Shown: positions 1 through 9,582, counted from the first letter of the stretch. The stretch is 64,000 bases of DNA from an uncultured bacterium (GCA_947177425.1 CAMWUN010000004.1:1-64000); one strand, 5' to 3'. The notes: generated by a model not told the origin, from the letters alone. Translations and numbers: made by a program.

Positions 1-94
1 TTGTATAGAGCTGCTCTTTTTGTCTGCTCTGAATCTGATACTTTCCTAATGAATTTTACCAGAAAATACGGATAATGAGGGTATCAGCACACAC

Positions 95-331
95 TCACTC
101 AATACACTTTATCATAATATCTTTGACCTGCCAGCAGCCATCTATCCAGAAAATGGTAAAATCAAACAAATTTCTACTTTTTCCTGACTGTGGAATTTGC
201 AGTAAGGTAATATATCCATATGACTGCATTTCGATATTCTTAAGGTCTGACTCTTCTTTACCAAACACTTCTTCCACCGTATCAAAAGCCCCGTCAAGAT
301 ACCGGTTCTCTTTTATTCTGCAAAAACTCAT
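95..331 (-). CDS. Small protein of unknown function (78 aa)
   Basis: Short open frame with an ATG start preceded by an AGGATG-like ribosome binding site about 8 bases upstream. The sequence is soluble in character, with an acidic N-terminal half (FDTVEEVFGKEESDLKNIE) and an aromatic C-terminus ending FWIDGCWQVKDIMIKCIE. I recognise no family. It sits next to a decayed DUF6075 gene and the two may be remnants of the same accessory segment. The call as a gene rests on the start context and composition only. Confidence 0.45.
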   Translation of the reverse strand: MSFCRIKENRYLDGAFDTVEEVFGKEESDLKNIEMQSYGYITLLQIPQSGKSRNLFDFTIFWIDGCWQVKDIMIKCIE

Positions 332-337
332 TTTTTA

Positions 338-548
338 ACATCCTGCCTTTCCGTGTGTTTATTGCAAAAGTTCTTTTATACTTTTGCAGATTTTAAATTA
401 TCCTCTTCCTTTTCCTTCTTTTCCCCATCTCTCCCATATCTTCCCGATCCAGCATAACCCCTCGACTCTCCGACCTATACGACTAACTAAAATCCCTTTT
501 CCCTTAATTCCTTTGTAGTAATCTCTCTATAAGAATTCTATATATATG
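338..548. other. Non-coding AT/pyrimidine-rich interval
   Basis: No convincing gene. It holds one small dyad, TGCAAAAG and CTTTTGCA at 363-370 and 381-388, followed by a C/T-rich stretch. No promoter or terminator is clear. Confidence 0.5.
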
Positions 549-923
549 CTATATAATCACATATACTGCCTCATACCCTCTATAAGGTGATATCCCACCC
601 TCTACTATCCTTATACTGTAAAACCCCTTACCGTTGCAGTAAAGGTTATACGCCATCCTGACTACTTTCATGCTCCCGCTGGCCTGCCAGCCTTCATGCA
701 GGCACTCTGTTTTTACACAGCCTGTCTTAAAGTTATAAATGCTGTTGATATTCCTTCTTGTGTCATCACTGATACCAAACTGAATTGCAGGCAATTCAGT
801 TTACAATAATACAAGCGCTTTATGGTACACGTCCTGATCCTTGACCTCTTTTAATTTTTCATGTGCATTGCTGATAAAAATAATCGATTTCTCTGCTCCT
901 AACGCTATATTACTCATGTTCAT
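549..923 (-). pseudogene. DUF6075-like gene broken by an in-frame stop
   Basis: The frame opens at an ATG (921-923) with a good GGAGG site and reads MNMSNIALGAEKSIIFISNA, then through VKDQDVYHKALV to a TAA at 801-803. The same frame continues after the stop as GISDDTRRNINSIYNFKTGC, VKTECLHEGWQASGS and KVVRMAYNLYCNG. From memory these two blocks are consecutive in DUF6075 proteins, where YCL joins KALV to GISDDTR. The extra sequence carrying the stop is a 26-base perfect palindrome at 777-802. The C-terminus after NLYCNG no longer resembles the family. Downstream re-initiation at a TTG is conceivable, but I read this as a pseudogene. Confidence 0.65.
777..802. repeat. 26-bp perfect palindrome inside the DUF6075-like pseudogene
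   Basis: AAACTGAATTGC is followed by AG and then GCAATTCAGTTT. The palindrome sits exactly where the reading frame departs from the family and supplies the in-frame stop codon, which suggests an insertion. Confidence 0.7.
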
Positions 924-960
924 TTCCTCCATTTCCTATTTTGTTTTTTGACCATAACAA

Positions 961-1001
961 AAGGACACTTCCCTAAAATTTTCTTTTAGAAAAATGTCCT
1001 T
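961..1001. repeat. Imperfect inverted repeat between lysS and the DUF6075 remnant
   Basis: AAGGACA at 961-967 and TGTCCTT at 995-1001 flank an inner CTAAAA/TTTTAG dyad. It lies about 120 bases beyond the lysS stop codon. It could be a weak terminator-like structure or the end of a lost mobile element; neither has further support. Confidence 0.35.
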
Positions 1002-1119
1002 ATCGTACAAAATATTAACTTGAACTGACACGAGTTTAATTTAAAATCGTTTATTTTAACCCTTTAAGAGAGTTTATTTTGTCGTACCACACTGTTTTTA
1101 AGTCCGCAAACCCTTGACT

Positions 1120-2643
1120 TTACTGGTCTTTTCCGCCAAGCGTTTTCATCGTCGGGAACAGCAAAACATCCCGTATCGCCGGCGAATCTGTCAGCAGCAT
1201 CACCAGCCTGTCAATCCCATATCCAATTCCTCCTGTAGGAGGCATCCCGATTTCCAGCGCATTAAGGAAGTCTTCATCTGTCGTGTTCGCTTCCTCGTCA
1301 CCTGCTGCCAGTGCCGCCTCCTGTGCCTTAAAGCGCTCCCGCTGGTCAATAGGATCGTTTAACTCGGAGTAAGCATTGCACATTTCCCGTCCCGTGATAA
1401 ACAGTTCGAACCTCTCCACGTAATCCGGCTTATCCGGTTTCCGCTTGGTGAGAGGGGAAATCTCTACCGGATGATCCATAACGAAAGTAGGCTGTACCAG
1501 ATGTTCTTCCACAAATTCCTCGAAGAACAGATTAAGGATATCGCCCTTGGTATGACGGTCTTCATAGTGGACTTCCTTTTCGTCCGCAAGCTTTTTGGCC
1601 GCCTCGGTATCCGGTATCTGATCGAAATCAATGCCTGTATATTTTTTTACTGCGTCAATCATGGTAAGCCTTTCAAAGGGCCTGCCTAAATCAATCATTT
1701 CCCCGCCATAAGGAACGGTGGTGGTGCCGCATACTTCCTGGGCCACATAACGGAACATGTTCTCGGTAAGATCCATCATTCCGTTGTAGTCCGTGTATGC
1801 CTGGTACAACTCCATCAGAGTGAATTCCGGGTTGTGCCTGGTATCCAGACCTTCATTTCTGAAAACCCGTCCGATTTCGTAAACTCTCTCCAGGCCGCCT
1901 ACGATAAGTCTCTTAAGATAAAGTTCCAGCGAAATGCGCAGTTTCACGTCTTCGTCAAGGGCGTTAAAATGGGTTTCAAAAGGTCTTGCCGCTGCGCCTC
2001 CTGCATTGGATACCAGCATGGGTGTTTCTACCTCCATGAATCCCTGGCCGTCAAGATATTTTCTGATGGCGGAAATGATCTTTGAACGTTTAACAAAAGT
2101 TTCCTTTACTTCCTGGTTCATGATAAGATCCGTATATCTCTGGCGGTAACGGATATCTGTATTGGTCAGACCGTGATATTTTTCAGGAAGAATCTGAAGG
2201 CTCTTGGAAAGCAGGGTCACGCTGGCGGCATGAATGGAAATTTCTTCTGTTTTCGTCTTAAAGACTTCTCCTGTGATTCCCACAATATCGCCCACATCAT
2301 ATTTTTTAAAGTCCCCATAAGGTTCTTCTCCAATGCTGTCTCTTGCCACATAGGACTGGATATTTCCTTTCAGGTCCTGAATGTTGCAGAAGGACGCCTT
2401 GCCCATTACGCGCTTCTGCATGATACGCCCGGCAACAGATACCGTCTGTCCTTCCATCTGTTCATAGTTTTCCTTAATGTCCCTGCTGTGGGCTGTCACA
2501 TCAAATTTCGTGATTTTGAAAGGATCTTTGCCTGCCTCCTGCAATGCGGCAAGCTTCTCCCTTTTTATCCTTAATAACTGGTTGATATCCTGTTCCTGCG
2601 CGGAACTACAGCCCTGTGCCTGGTTCTTTCCCTGATTTGCCAC
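1120..2643 (-). CDS. lysS: Lysyl-tRNA synthetase, class II
   Basis: Charges tRNA-Lys with lysine using ATP, in the cytoplasm. The 507 residues match the usual bacterial LysS length. An N-terminal OB-fold anticodon-binding domain (about 55-150, [20 protein letters not shown]) precedes the class II catalytic domain. Motif 2 is visible as [20 protein letters not shown] and motif 3 as [17 protein letters not shown] near the C-terminus. I chose the GTG at 2641-2643 because AGGAG lies 8 bases upstream; the in-frame GTG three codons earlier abuts the ribosome binding site. It is the last gene of a dusB-unknown-greA-lysS series on the minus strand; greA next to lysS is a common Firmicute arrangement. 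Confidence 0.97.
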   Translation of the reverse strand: MANQGKNQAQGCSSAQEQDINQLLRIKREKLAALQEAGKDPFKITKFDVTAHSRDIKENYEQMEGQTVSVAGRIMQKRVMGKASFCNIQDLKGNIQSYVARDSIGEEPYGDFKKYDVGDIVGITGEVFKTKTEEISIHAASVTLLSKSLQILPEKYHGLTNTDIRYRQRYTDLIMNQEVKETFVKRSKIISAIRKYLDGQGFMEVETPMLVSNAGGAAARPFETHFNALDEDVKLRISLELYLKRLIVGGLERVYEIGRVFRNEGLDTRHNPEFTLMELYQAYTDYNGMMDLTENMFRYVAQEVCGTTTVPYGGEMIDLGRPFERLTMIDAVKKYTGIDFDQIPDTEAAKKLADEKEVHYEDRHTKGDILNLFFEEFVEEHLVQPTFVMDHPVEISPLTKRKPDKPDYVERFELFITGREMCNAYSELNDPIDQRERFKAQEAALAAGDEEANTTDEDFLNALEIGMPPTGGIGYGIDRLVMLLTDSPAIRDVLLFPTMKTLGGKDQ

Positions 2644-2697
2644 GTCTAACACTCCTTTTAAAAGCTTCGGCCTTTGTAATTTACAAGTTTCTGACTG

Positions 2698-3183
2698 TTA
2701 CTGGTTAAATCTCTGAATTTCAAGTACTTCATATTTTAAGATTCCCGCCTGTGTTTCCACTTCCACAATATCCCCTAATTTGCTTCCAATTAAAGCCTTT
2801 CCTACCGGGGATTCGTTGGAAATCTTTCCTTTTAAACTGTTGGCCTCTGTAGAGCCTACAATTTTGTATTCCAAATCTTCATTAAATTCAAGGTCGCGGA
2901 TTTTTACGCAGCATCCGATGTTGATTTTGTCAAGATCTACTTCATCCTCAACCACAACCTCCACGTTCTTTAAAATCTTTTCCAGTTCTTCAATTCTGGC
3001 TTCAATGTCGCGCTGTTCATCTTTGGCTGCGTCATACTCAGCGTTTTCTGACAGGTCGCCCTGTTCCCTTGCCTCTTTGATTTTCTGCGCTACTTCTTGT
3101 CTTTTTACTACCTTAAGTTCATGAAGTTCATCCTCATATTTCCTCAATCCCTCATAGGTAAGTATGTTCTTCTTCTCTTCCAT
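2698..3183 (-). CDS. greA: Transcription elongation factor GreA
   Basis: Rescues backtracked RNA polymerase by stimulating cleavage of the nascent transcript in the secondary channel. The 161 residues show the N-terminal antiparallel coiled coil with the acidic tip (LSENAEYDAAKDEQ, about 45-58) and the C-terminal FKBP-like domain (ESPVGKALIGSKLGDIVEVE). The second in-frame ATG was chosen as start because GGAAGGG lies about 9 bases upstream; the first ATG overlaps that site. It lies just upstream of lysS and is probably co-transcribed with it. Confidence 0.96.
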   Translation of the reverse strand: MEEKKNILTYEGLRKYEDELHELKVVKRQEVAQKIKEAREQGDLSENAEYDAAKDEQRDIEARIEELEKILKNVEVVVEDEVDLDKINIGCCVKIRDLEFNEDLEYKIVGSTEANSLKGKISNESPVGKALIGSKLGDIVEVETQAGILKYEVLEIQRFNQ

Positions 3184-3234
3184 TGCTAATCGCCCTTCCA
3201 TCCTTTATGTTTTGTTTCGCTTCATAATAAGGTC

Positions 3235-3897
3235 TTAGTCAACTTTCGTATTATACCCACTTTTTACCGTAGTGTCAAGGAATTTCAACGTTTCCCGCCT
3301 GCTGATGTGCTTTACTTTTTTTGAAAACACGGTCTGGTCTGCTTCCTGTGGGCCGCCCTCCTGCAAATCCAGCCAGGGCCTGTCATCAGGTACTTTTCCA
3401 GCCCGTGTCATGACTATTCCGAACTCCTCATAAAGGTAGTCCTCAAGCAGTCCGGCGCTCTCTCCTTCCTCCCCGGCAAATGTCACCTGCTTCATTCTTG
3501 GCAGGTATGGCGTAATCAGTTCCAGCATCTCTTCCAGTTCCCGATCCCGGCTTTCCTTTGGCAGTGAAATGCATAGTTTATCAAAGGGCCTGTACTGATA
3601 AAGGCAGACAGCCAGAAGTTCCGGCGGTATCTGTAAAGGGTTTTTGGTAAGCTGCGCCGCCATAACCTGTTCCTGGCAGTCAAATCCTATAATTGCCCTC
3701 TCTTCCGCTTCCTCCAAAAGCCGCTGTGCCGTTTCCGCTTTCCATCTTTTAGGTTTGCCCGTAAAAAAGGTTCTGCCGCAGTATTCAGGCAGCAGTACAT
3801 AGTAAATCTGTAACCTGCCCGCCCTTGCCCGCTCTTTTCCTAAAAGATAAGGGTATTCTCTTCCTATCTTTCTGACAGGAAGTCCCAGTTTTTTCAT
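3235..3897 (-). CDS. Conserved-looking protein of unknown function between dusB and greA (220 aa)
   Basis: Not recognised. The chosen ATG (MKKLGLPVRKIGREYPYLLG) has AAGGG 8 bases upstream; longer in-frame starts running into the dusB stop lack a ribosome binding site. It is soluble, with no signal peptide or membrane segment. Visible stretches include YYVLLPEYCGRTFFTGKPKRW, a segment IIGFDCQEQ, and a C-terminal half with FDKLCISLPKESRDRELEEM and FGIVMTRAGKVPDDRPWLDL. The tail is basic. Placement between dusB and greA suggests an operon with tRNA modification and transcription genes, but gives no function. Confidence 0.8.
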   Translation of the reverse strand: MKKLGLPVRKIGREYPYLLGKERARAGRLQIYYVLLPEYCGRTFFTGKPKRWKAETAQRLLEEAEERAIIGFDCQEQVMAAQLTKNPLQIPPELLAVCLYQYRPFDKLCISLPKESRDRELEEMLELITPYLPRMKQVTFAGEEGESAGLLEDYLYEEFGIVMTRAGKVPDDRPWLDLQEGGPQEADQTVFSKKVKHISRRETLKFLDTTVKSGYNTKVD

Positions 3898-3997
3898 GTC
3901 GCCGCCCTTTTCCGGGTATTGGCCGGATGCAATTCCCATGTAAAAAATATTTTTATTAATCGTTTCCATAGAAAAGCATATGTAATATGCTTCCATC

Positions 3998-4978
3998 CTA
4001 TTCCACAAAGATATTTTTTACTGCCTGCCTTAATTCTTCAAAAGTTTCCATCTCATTAATGCTTCTTCTGAACGCTGCGGAATGGGGATAACCTGCCGTA
4101 TACCAGGCAATGTGTTTGCGCATTTCCCGCACCGCCGTATATTCTCCTTTTACTTCAAGTTCCATTTTGGCATGGCGCAAAATTGTATCATACACTTCGG
4201 CGCCAGAGGGCCTTTCCATCATTTCCCCGGTATGCAGATAATGGAGGATTTCCTTAAAAATCCAGGGATTTCCCCTGACTGCCCGTCCCACCATCACACC
4301 GTCGCATCCGGTCTGTTCAAAAAGATTCCGGGCGGAGGGCCCGTCCGTCACGTCCCCGTTGCCAATTACCGGAATGGACACCGCTTCCTTCACTTTTGCA
4401 ATGATATTCCAGTCAGCATGTCCGGCATAGTACTGCTCCCGGCTGCGGCCGTGTACCGCCACTGCCGCAGCGCCACAGCCTTCGGCAATCCGCGCAATCT
4501 CCACAGCATTTGGCTTCTGGTCGTAAAAGCCTTTCCGTATCTTGACGGTGACAGGCTTCTTCACTGCCCTGACGGTTTTGGTTATGATTTCCTCCGCCAG
4601 CTTTGGATTTTTCATGAGTGCAGAGCCTTCCCCATTATTGACCACCTTAGGCACCGGACATCCCATATTGATGTCCAGTATATCAAAAGGACGATCTTCT
4701 ATTCTCTTTGCCATCTCGCTGATAATGTCCGGATCGGAACCAAAAAGCTGGAGAGACACCGGTCTCTCACCGGGATGAATTTTCATCAGCCCCTCTGTGT
4801 TTTTATTTCCATAAAAAATCGCCTTGGCGCTGACCATCTCCATACACACCAGCCCCGCCCCCTGCTCATGGCAGAGCAAACGAAATGGCAGGTCACTTAC
4901 GCCTGCCATGGGAGCCAGTATTAAATTATTATCCAAAACCACATTCCCTATCCGCAGTTTTCTTACTGTATCTGTCAT
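3998..4978 (-). CDS. dusB: tRNA-dihydrouridine synthase (DusB type)
   Basis: FMN-dependent enzyme reducing uridines in tRNA D-loops using NADPH. The TIM-barrel sequence shows ILAPMAGVSDLPFRLLC at the N-terminus, the catalytic cysteine in NMGCPVPKVV, AVHGRSREQYYAGHADW, and the flavin phosphate-binding motifs VIGNGDVTDG and GVMVGRAVRGNPWIF. The C-terminal helical tRNA-binding part is present and the 326-residue length is usual. The start is the ATG at 4976-4978 preceded by AGGTG; an upstream GTG is in frame but less well placed. It is first in the series leading to greA and lysS. Confidence 0.96.
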   Translation of the reverse strand: MTDTVRKLRIGNVVLDNNLILAPMAGVSDLPFRLLCHEQGAGLVCMEMVSAKAIFYGNKNTEGLMKIHPGERPVSLQLFGSDPDIISEMAKRIEDRPFDILDINMGCPVPKVVNNGEGSALMKNPKLAEEIITKTVRAVKKPVTVKIRKGFYDQKPNAVEIARIAEGCGAAAVAVHGRSREQYYAGHADWNIIAKVKEAVSIPVIGNGDVTDGPSARNLFEQTGCDGVMVGRAVRGNPWIFKEILHYLHTGEMMERPSGAEVYDTILRHAKMELEVKGEYTAVREMRKHIAWYTAGYPHSAAFRRSINEMETFEELRQAVKNIFVE

Positions 4979-5107
4979 AGCCTTCACCTGTTCTGCCCCT
5001 TGCTGATTATAAAAGCAATCTCATCCACATTTTATTGATTCAACATGAACTTTATATCCGGCCCGCTATCTGGTACCCATTCCCCTCCCCATACCTGCGC
5101 TTCACAG

Positions 5108-5479
5108 CTAAAAGGCATTGTCTGTAAAATCTAAATTCTCTATATCTTCGTGGAGGACAAATACTCTGTAGTACAGGCTTAAGGATTCAAACATTTCCTG
5201 TCTTTTGCGGCGGACTTCATTCACCATAAGCCCGCTTCCAATTTCATCATAAAGAAAATCGTCCTCTGCGTACTCGGTACGCATGGTCACGTTGCCGTCC
5301 TCTTCAAACTCAATCGTAAAAACGCCGCCGATTTCTTCTGTAAAGAGGACACAGATAATATGCAGTTCATCCTTGACAGATGCCGGAAGTCCTGCAAATT
5401 TTTCGTTAAAATAGTATTTTTTCTCATAGGCGCTGGCTCCGCAGAGCACCGTCTTCTTTTCTCCGGCTTCGTGATTCAT
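5108..5479 (-). CDS. DUF6145 family protein
   Basis: A 123-residue soluble protein of unknown function, matching from memory a small family typical of Lachnospiraceae (TVLCGASAYEKKYYFNEKFA, LPASVKDELHIICVLFTEEI, FLYDEIGSGLMVNEVRRKR). The start is the ATG with GGAGG 8 bases upstream (MNHEAGEKK); an upstream in-frame start has no such site. It lies about 90 bases downstream of argF on the same strand and may be read from the same transcript. The family supports a cytoplasmic conserved protein but no activity. Confidence 0.8.
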   Translation of the reverse strand: MNHEAGEKKTVLCGASAYEKKYYFNEKFAGLPASVKDELHIICVLFTEEIGGVFTIEFEEDGNVTMRTEYAEDDFLYDEIGSGLMVNEVRRKRQEMFESLSLYYRVFVLHEDIENLDFTDNAF

Positions 5480-5571
5480 TATCTGTGCCTCCGTTGGCTT
5501 TCCCTGGTAACATGGCACCAGAACCGCCACGCCCTGATGCCATGAAATTACTGTCTTCTATCCCAAATATC

Positions 5572-6558
5572 CTATAGAGTTGCAGCCATCACTGCCTTAA
5601 TGGTATGCATCCTGTTCTCGGCCTCCTGGAATACTATGGACGCTGAGGATTCAAACACCTGGTCAGTGACCTCCATCTCAGAAATGCCGAATTTTGCTTC
5701 TATTTCCCGCCCTACCTTCGTCTTCAAATCATGGAAAGCAGGAAGACAATGCATGAAAACAGCCTGTTCCCCGGCATTTTCCATTACTTTACTGTTTACC
5801 TGATAAGGTGATAATTCCTTGATTCTCTCTTCCCATACGGCATCGGGCTCGCCCATGGAAACCCACACATCGGTGTATATGACATCGGCCCCTTTCGTCC
5901 CTGCAGTTACATCTTCGGTAAGTGTAATGGTACCGCCTGTCTCCTGTGCAATCTTTTCACATTCTTTTACCAGCGCCTCACCCGGAAAATATTTTCTGGT
6001 GGTGCAGGCTGTGAAATGCATCCCAAGCTTTGCACAGACCACCATAAGGGAATTGCCCATATTGTAGCGGGCATCCCCCATATAGGTAAGCTTTACGCCC
6101 TTTATGCGTCCAATTTTTTCTTTGATGGTCAATATATCCGCCAGCATCTGGGTTGGATGGAATTCATTAGTCAGACCGTTCCACACCGGAACCCCTGCAT
6201 ATCTGGCAAGTTCCTCCACGATTTCCTGCTCAAATCCCCGGTACTCGATCCCCTCATACATACTGCCCAGAACACGGGCTGTATCCGCAATGCTCTCCTT
6301 CTTGCCAATCTGTGAGCCGGAAGGGTCAAGATATGTGGTTCCCATTCCCAGATCATGGGCTGCAACCTCAAAGGAACAGCGGGTACGGGTACTGGTCTTT
6401 TCAAAAATAAGCGCTACGTTTTTGCCCCTGTGCATATCCTGGGTCAGTATTCCCTTTTTTTTCTTATCCTTCAGTTCTGCCGCCAAATCCACCAGATACA
6501 GAATTTCCTCCGGCGTAAAATCAAGCAACTTCAAAAAACTTCTGCCTTTTAAATTCAT
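5572..6558 (-). CDS. argF: Ornithine carbamoyltransferase
   Basis: Transfers the carbamoyl group of carbamoyl phosphate to ornithine to give citrulline (arginine synthesis, or the reverse in arginine deiminase catabolism). The 328 residues carry the carbamoyl phosphate-binding [12 protein letters not shown], the HPTQMLAD motif and the ornithine-side HCLPAF motif. The start has AGAGGAT at proper spacing. No other arginine gene is near; it follows the SPFH protein gene by only 11 bases, so it is probably in that operon. Whether it is catabolic or anabolic cannot be told from the sequence. Confidence 0.96.
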   Translation of the reverse strand: MNLKGRSFLKLLDFTPEEILYLVDLAAELKDKKKKGILTQDMHRGKNVALIFEKTSTRTRCSFEVAAHDLGMGTTYLDPSGSQIGKKESIADTARVLGSMYEGIEYRGFEQEIVEELARYAGVPVWNGLTNEFHPTQMLADILTIKEKIGRIKGVKLTYMGDARYNMGNSLMVVCAKLGMHFTACTTRKYFPGEALVKECEKIAQETGGTITLTEDVTAGTKGADVIYTDVWVSMGEPDAVWEERIKELSPYQVNSKVMENAGEQAVFMHCLPAFHDLKTKVGREIEAKFGISEMEVTDQVFESSASIVFQEAENRMHTIKAVMAATL

Positions 6559-6569
6559 TTGTTTATCCT

Positions 6570-7490
6570 CTATTTATCGCTTACCAGTTCTTTTAAAGAT
6601 GCCGCCAGACCTGCAACCCCCTGTATTTCGGAAGGGATGATAATCTTGGTTGCCCTGCCGTCAGCCGCCTTTTCAAAAGCTTCCAGACTCTTGATACGGA
6701 GGACAGCCTCGTCTGCGCCAGCCTCGCGAATCATGCGGATACCGTCTGCCGTCGCCTGTTGTACCTTCAAAATTGCCTCAGCTTCACCTTCTGCTTCACG
6801 AATCATCTTTTCCTTCTGGGCCTCTGCACGCAGAATCGCGGACTGTTTCTCAGCTTCTGCTTCCAGAATGGCTGACTGCTTCTTACCTTCCGCAACCGTT
6901 ACACTTGCTTTCTTCTCACCTTCTGCACGGGTAACAGCTTCCCTTCTCTCACGCTCCGCCTTCATCTGCCTTTCCATGGCGTTCTGGATTTCCGCCGGTG
7001 GAATGATATTCTTAAGTTCTACCCTGTTTACCTTGATACCCCATGGGTCTGTCGCTTCGTCCAGAGACGCGCGCATCTTGGTATTGATGGTTTCTCTTGA
7101 AGTGAGGGTCTGGTCCAGTTCCAAGTCACCGATGATATTACGCAGAGTGGTAGCGGTCAGATTTTCAATCGCCATAATTGGGTTTTCCACACCATACGCA
7201 AACATCTTAGGATCTGTAATCTGGAAAAATACAACGGTATCAATCCGCATGGTTACGTTATCCTTCGTGATAACCGGCTGGGGTGCAAAGTCCACAACCT
7301 GCTCTTTTAAATTAATCTTCTTCGCTACCTTGTCAATAATGGGCACCTTAAAATGAAGCCCTACCGACCATGTGCCCTGATAAGCGCCCAGCCGCTCCAC
7401 TACATAGGCATAAGCCTGGGGTACAATCTTCACGCAGGATGCCAGCAGAACCAGCACGACTACCAGCACGACCAAAATTAATATTTCCAT
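6570..7490 (-). CDS. SPFH/Band 7 (stomatin-like) membrane protein, QmcA type
   Basis: Membrane-anchored scaffold protein of the stomatin/prohibitin family. A single N-terminal membrane segment (residues 2-20, rich in V and L) is followed by the Band 7 domain ([20 protein letters not shown] to about 180) and a long charged Ala/Glu/Lys-rich coiled coil (about 170-255) with [19 protein letters not shown]-type repeats. It ends in a conserved small domain ([20 protein letters not shown]). Length and layout fit QmcA/YbbK proteins. It lies 30 bases downstream of an NfeD gene, the classic partner; together they organise membrane microdomains. Confidence 0.93.
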   Translation of the reverse strand: MEILILVVLVVVLVLLASCVKIVPQAYAYVVERLGAYQGTWSVGLHFKVPIIDKVAKKINLKEQVVDFAPQPVITKDNVTMRIDTVVFFQITDPKMFAYGVENPIMAIENLTATTLRNIIGDLELDQTLTSRETINTKMRASLDEATDPWGIKVNRVELKNIIPPAEIQNAMERQMKAERERREAVTRAEGEKKASVTVAEGKKQSAILEAEAEKQSAILRAEAQKEKMIREAEGEAEAILKVQQATADGIRMIREAGADEAVLRIKSLEAFEKAADGRATKIIIPSEIQGVAGLAASLKELVSDK

Positions 7491-7520
7491 AATCTTTCCT
7501 CTTCTTTCCGGGATTTACCC

Positions 7521-7964
7521 TTATATATTTTGTCTCTTTTCCTCCACCATCAGCTTCACGCCGCTGATAGACCGGACAATCACTACGCTGCCCACCGGAA
7601 GGGTAATGCCTTCCGCAGTGGTTCTGGCGCTCCACTCCTGTCCGCCTACCGTGACCTGCCCGATTCCCTGCAGATTATCAATTTCACTGATTACAATCGC
7701 CTGCTTGCCCACAAGGCTTTCCGCATTGGTCTTCACCCTGTCCTTGTTGAAATACTTCACTGCAATCGGACGGGTAAAGTACAAAAGCACCAGCGACACT
7801 GCTGCAAACAGCAGAATCTGAATCCAGAGCGGTGTCCCGATTGCGGCCGCAACCGCAGCAATCAGCGAACCTCCTGCAAACCAGATCGTTGTCAGTCCCA
7901 TGCTGATAATCTCAGCAACAATACAGACAACGAAAACAACAAGCCATATTGTCGTCAAATTCAT
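7521..7964 (-). CDS. NfeD family membrane protein
   Basis: 147 residues with three or four hydrophobic segments in the first 75 (IWLVVFVVCIVAEIISMGL, AGGSLIAAVAAAIGTPLWI, ILLFAAVSLVLLYFTRPIAV) and a C-terminal soluble OB-fold domain (SLVGKQAIVISEIDNLQGIG, VGGQEWSARTT, VGSVVIVRSISGVKLMVEEK). This short form lacks the ClpP-like protease domain of long NfeD proteins. NfeD proteins are encoded beside SPFH proteins and act with them in the membrane, and the next gene downstream is one. The start has GGAGAGGG. Confidence 0.92.
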   Translation of the reverse strand: MNLTTIWLVVFVVCIVAEIISMGLTTIWFAGGSLIAAVAAAIGTPLWIQILLFAAVSLVLLYFTRPIAVKYFNKDRVKTNAESLVGKQAIVISEIDNLQGIGQVTVGGQEWSARTTAEGITLPVGSVVIVRSISGVKLMVEEKRQNI

Positions 7965-8291
7965 GCTCCCTCTCCTTATCCACTCTTTCCTTTCATCCTA
8001 TTATTATGAACAGGTTCCGCAATTTAACGCCGGATGCCTGTTACAAAATATTTTACTACATAATAAGGTGGCAGGCAACAAAAACAGTGGCGGATTTAAG
8101 GCGCTATAAATGCTCATCAAGTAACCCTTATCAGCCCTGTCATACATGCTTTATCTGCCAATACCACAACTAATGGGCACACAAGAACCATATATTCCCA
8201 TGTGCCCATTACATTATTTACTTTATAAATATCAGCAATCCTGCCCAGACAATATCATACTGCTTTGCACAGCATCCGCCAGGCGGATATT
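7965..8291. other. Intergenic interval upstream of nfeD and downstream of the SleB-type hydrolase
   Basis: About 330 bases without a supported gene. It contains one clear dyad, TAATGGGCACA at 8171-8181 and TGTGCCCATTA at 8201-8211, with a 19-base loop. It is not followed by a T-run on either strand, so it may be a processing or regulatory site rather than a terminator. Confidence 0.5.
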
Positions 8292-9380
8292 TTACCAGAA
8301 TACATGATCGCCCAAAATAAATCCTTCCCGCTTGCCGGCGCGTCTGAAATGGGTTGCTCCGCCTACGGTAGTCTCCCCATTGATGGCTGCCTGGGCTGCC
8401 TGCATACATACATCCGGCACGCTGGACTCGTATACTCTTGCGACCTTTCCGGTCATGGCCGGTGTAAACTGTCCGGAAGCATAAATAACTGAATGAATTG
8501 TGTTAGGATATGCACCGCTTTTCACCCGGTTCATAACAACTGCCCCTACGCCTACCATTCCGTCATAGGACTGGTTGCCTGCCTCACAATAGATAAGTGC
8601 GCCAAGGAGCCGCAGTTCGTCCGCATTCGCCGCCACTGCACCGCGGTTGGCCTTGCGTTTTTTCTCCGCTTCTTCCCGCTCTCTTGCCCTAATGACTTCT
8701 ATGCTCTCGCCTTCGTCAATATGGAACCGTACATTAATATATTCCGACGCCACATATCCGATTTCGTCGTTATAATCCACGCTGATCCAGCCGTCTGCCA
8801 CGGTATCGATAAATTCCACAGAGTCTTCGTAGGCCAGGAATCCATATACATCCGAATCCTCGTTGGGTTCCATCCTTACACGGACTGCTTCCGAATCCAG
8901 GGTAACAATCCAGTTGCCCACATCTTCCGCCATTTCCTTGGCTTCCTCTCCGAACAGAAGATACTCGTCCTTCGCCCAGCCGATAACATTTCCTGATTTG
9001 AGCTTCGTCCATCCATCTTTGCGCTCTAAAATGGTACCCCCGCAGTCTTTATACAAAAGACCCACTTTTTCAGAGTCTTCGCTGGCCTTCGCCCTGATGT
9101 TCAGTGCATTCTGCACATTGGCCATGGTCAGCTCCTGTTCCATTCTTTCTTTTTCGGCTTCAAATTTCTCGTCAAGATTCAGCTCTGTCTGCTCCGGCTG
9201 TTCCTTTCTGGGCGTTTCACTATTAAACGCGCCGGACCCGAATATCTCTGCAGCTCCTGCACTTAAGAAATCATAGCCTTCCCTTTCACTTGCCTGAACG
9301 GTTATTTCCCCTGCTGTGAGGAAATACAGGCTTATAAAAAATCCTGCTACCGCTGCCAGCAGTCTATTTCTCCGGTTCAT
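8292..9380 (-). CDS. Secreted cell wall hydrolase with SH3 repeats and a SleB (Hydrolase_2) domain
   Basis: Probable peptidoglycan lytic enzyme related to spore cortex-lytic SleB/CwlJ. A signal peptide (MNRRNRLLAAVAGFFISLYF) is followed by two bacterial SH3 domains (about 88-145, NIRAKASEDSEKVGLLYKD; about 165-225, VRVRMEPNEDSDVYGFLAYE), a charged linker and a C-terminal Hydrolase_2 domain (about 252-362, LLGALIYCEAGNQSYDGMVG, GAVVMNRVKSGAYPNTIHSV). The catalytic glutamate sits in YCEAGNQ. The start has GGAGG. It has its own sigma-A promoter, so it is probably a vegetative wall hydrolase rather than a strictly spore gene; this last point is inference. Confidence 0.92.
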   Translation of the reverse strand: MNRRNRLLAAVAGFFISLYFLTAGEITVQASEREGYDFLSAGAAEIFGSGAFNSETPRKEQPEQTELNLDEKFEAEKERMEQELTMANVQNALNIRAKASEDSEKVGLLYKDCGGTILERKDGWTKLKSGNVIGWAKDEYLLFGEEAKEMAEDVGNWIVTLDSEAVRVRMEPNEDSDVYGFLAYEDSVEFIDTVADGWISVDYNDEIGYVASEYINVRFHIDEGESIEVIRAREREEAEKKRKANRGAVAANADELRLLGALIYCEAGNQSYDGMVGVGAVVMNRVKSGAYPNTIHSVIYASGQFTPAMTGKVARVYESSVPDVCMQAAQAAINGETTVGGATHFRRAGKREGFILGDHVFW

Positions 9381-9483
9381 TTTGCTACCTCCAAAACATT
9401 CTGTATTTGTAATATGATTATGTATATAGATATATACATTTATACTATATTTGTTACAGATTTATTACAGTTGGTACAAATTT

Positions 9484-9512
9484 ATAATAACAAATTGTCC
9501 CATGTTTGTCAA
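9484..9512 (-). promoter_or_regulatory. Sigma-A promoter of the SleB-type hydrolase gene
   Basis: On the minus strand TTGACA (9507-9512), a 17-base spacer and TATTAT (9484-9489). It leaves a leader of roughly 95 bases before the hydrolase ATG. Confidence 0.75.
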
Positions 9513-9582
9513 GTTCAAGCAATTTGAAGCCTTTTAAGCTACAATTTCTCTTCCAATTTTATCAAAAAATATTACGGCTTTT

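Noticed and set aside
4082-4924. 280-codon plus-strand open frame opposite dusB
   Set aside because: Antisense to a well conserved enzyme, His/Arg-rich product and no ribosome binding site.
6559-7356. Long plus-strand open frame (265 codons) opposite the SPFH gene
   Set aside because: It mirrors the repetitive Ala/Glu/Lys coiled-coil codons of the SPFH gene and has a low-complexity Ser/Ala product; the minus-strand gene is certain.
8171-8211. 11-bp dyad after the SleB-type gene as a terminator
   Set aside because: The loop is 19 bases and there is no T-run on either strand, so it is only mentioned as a dyad.
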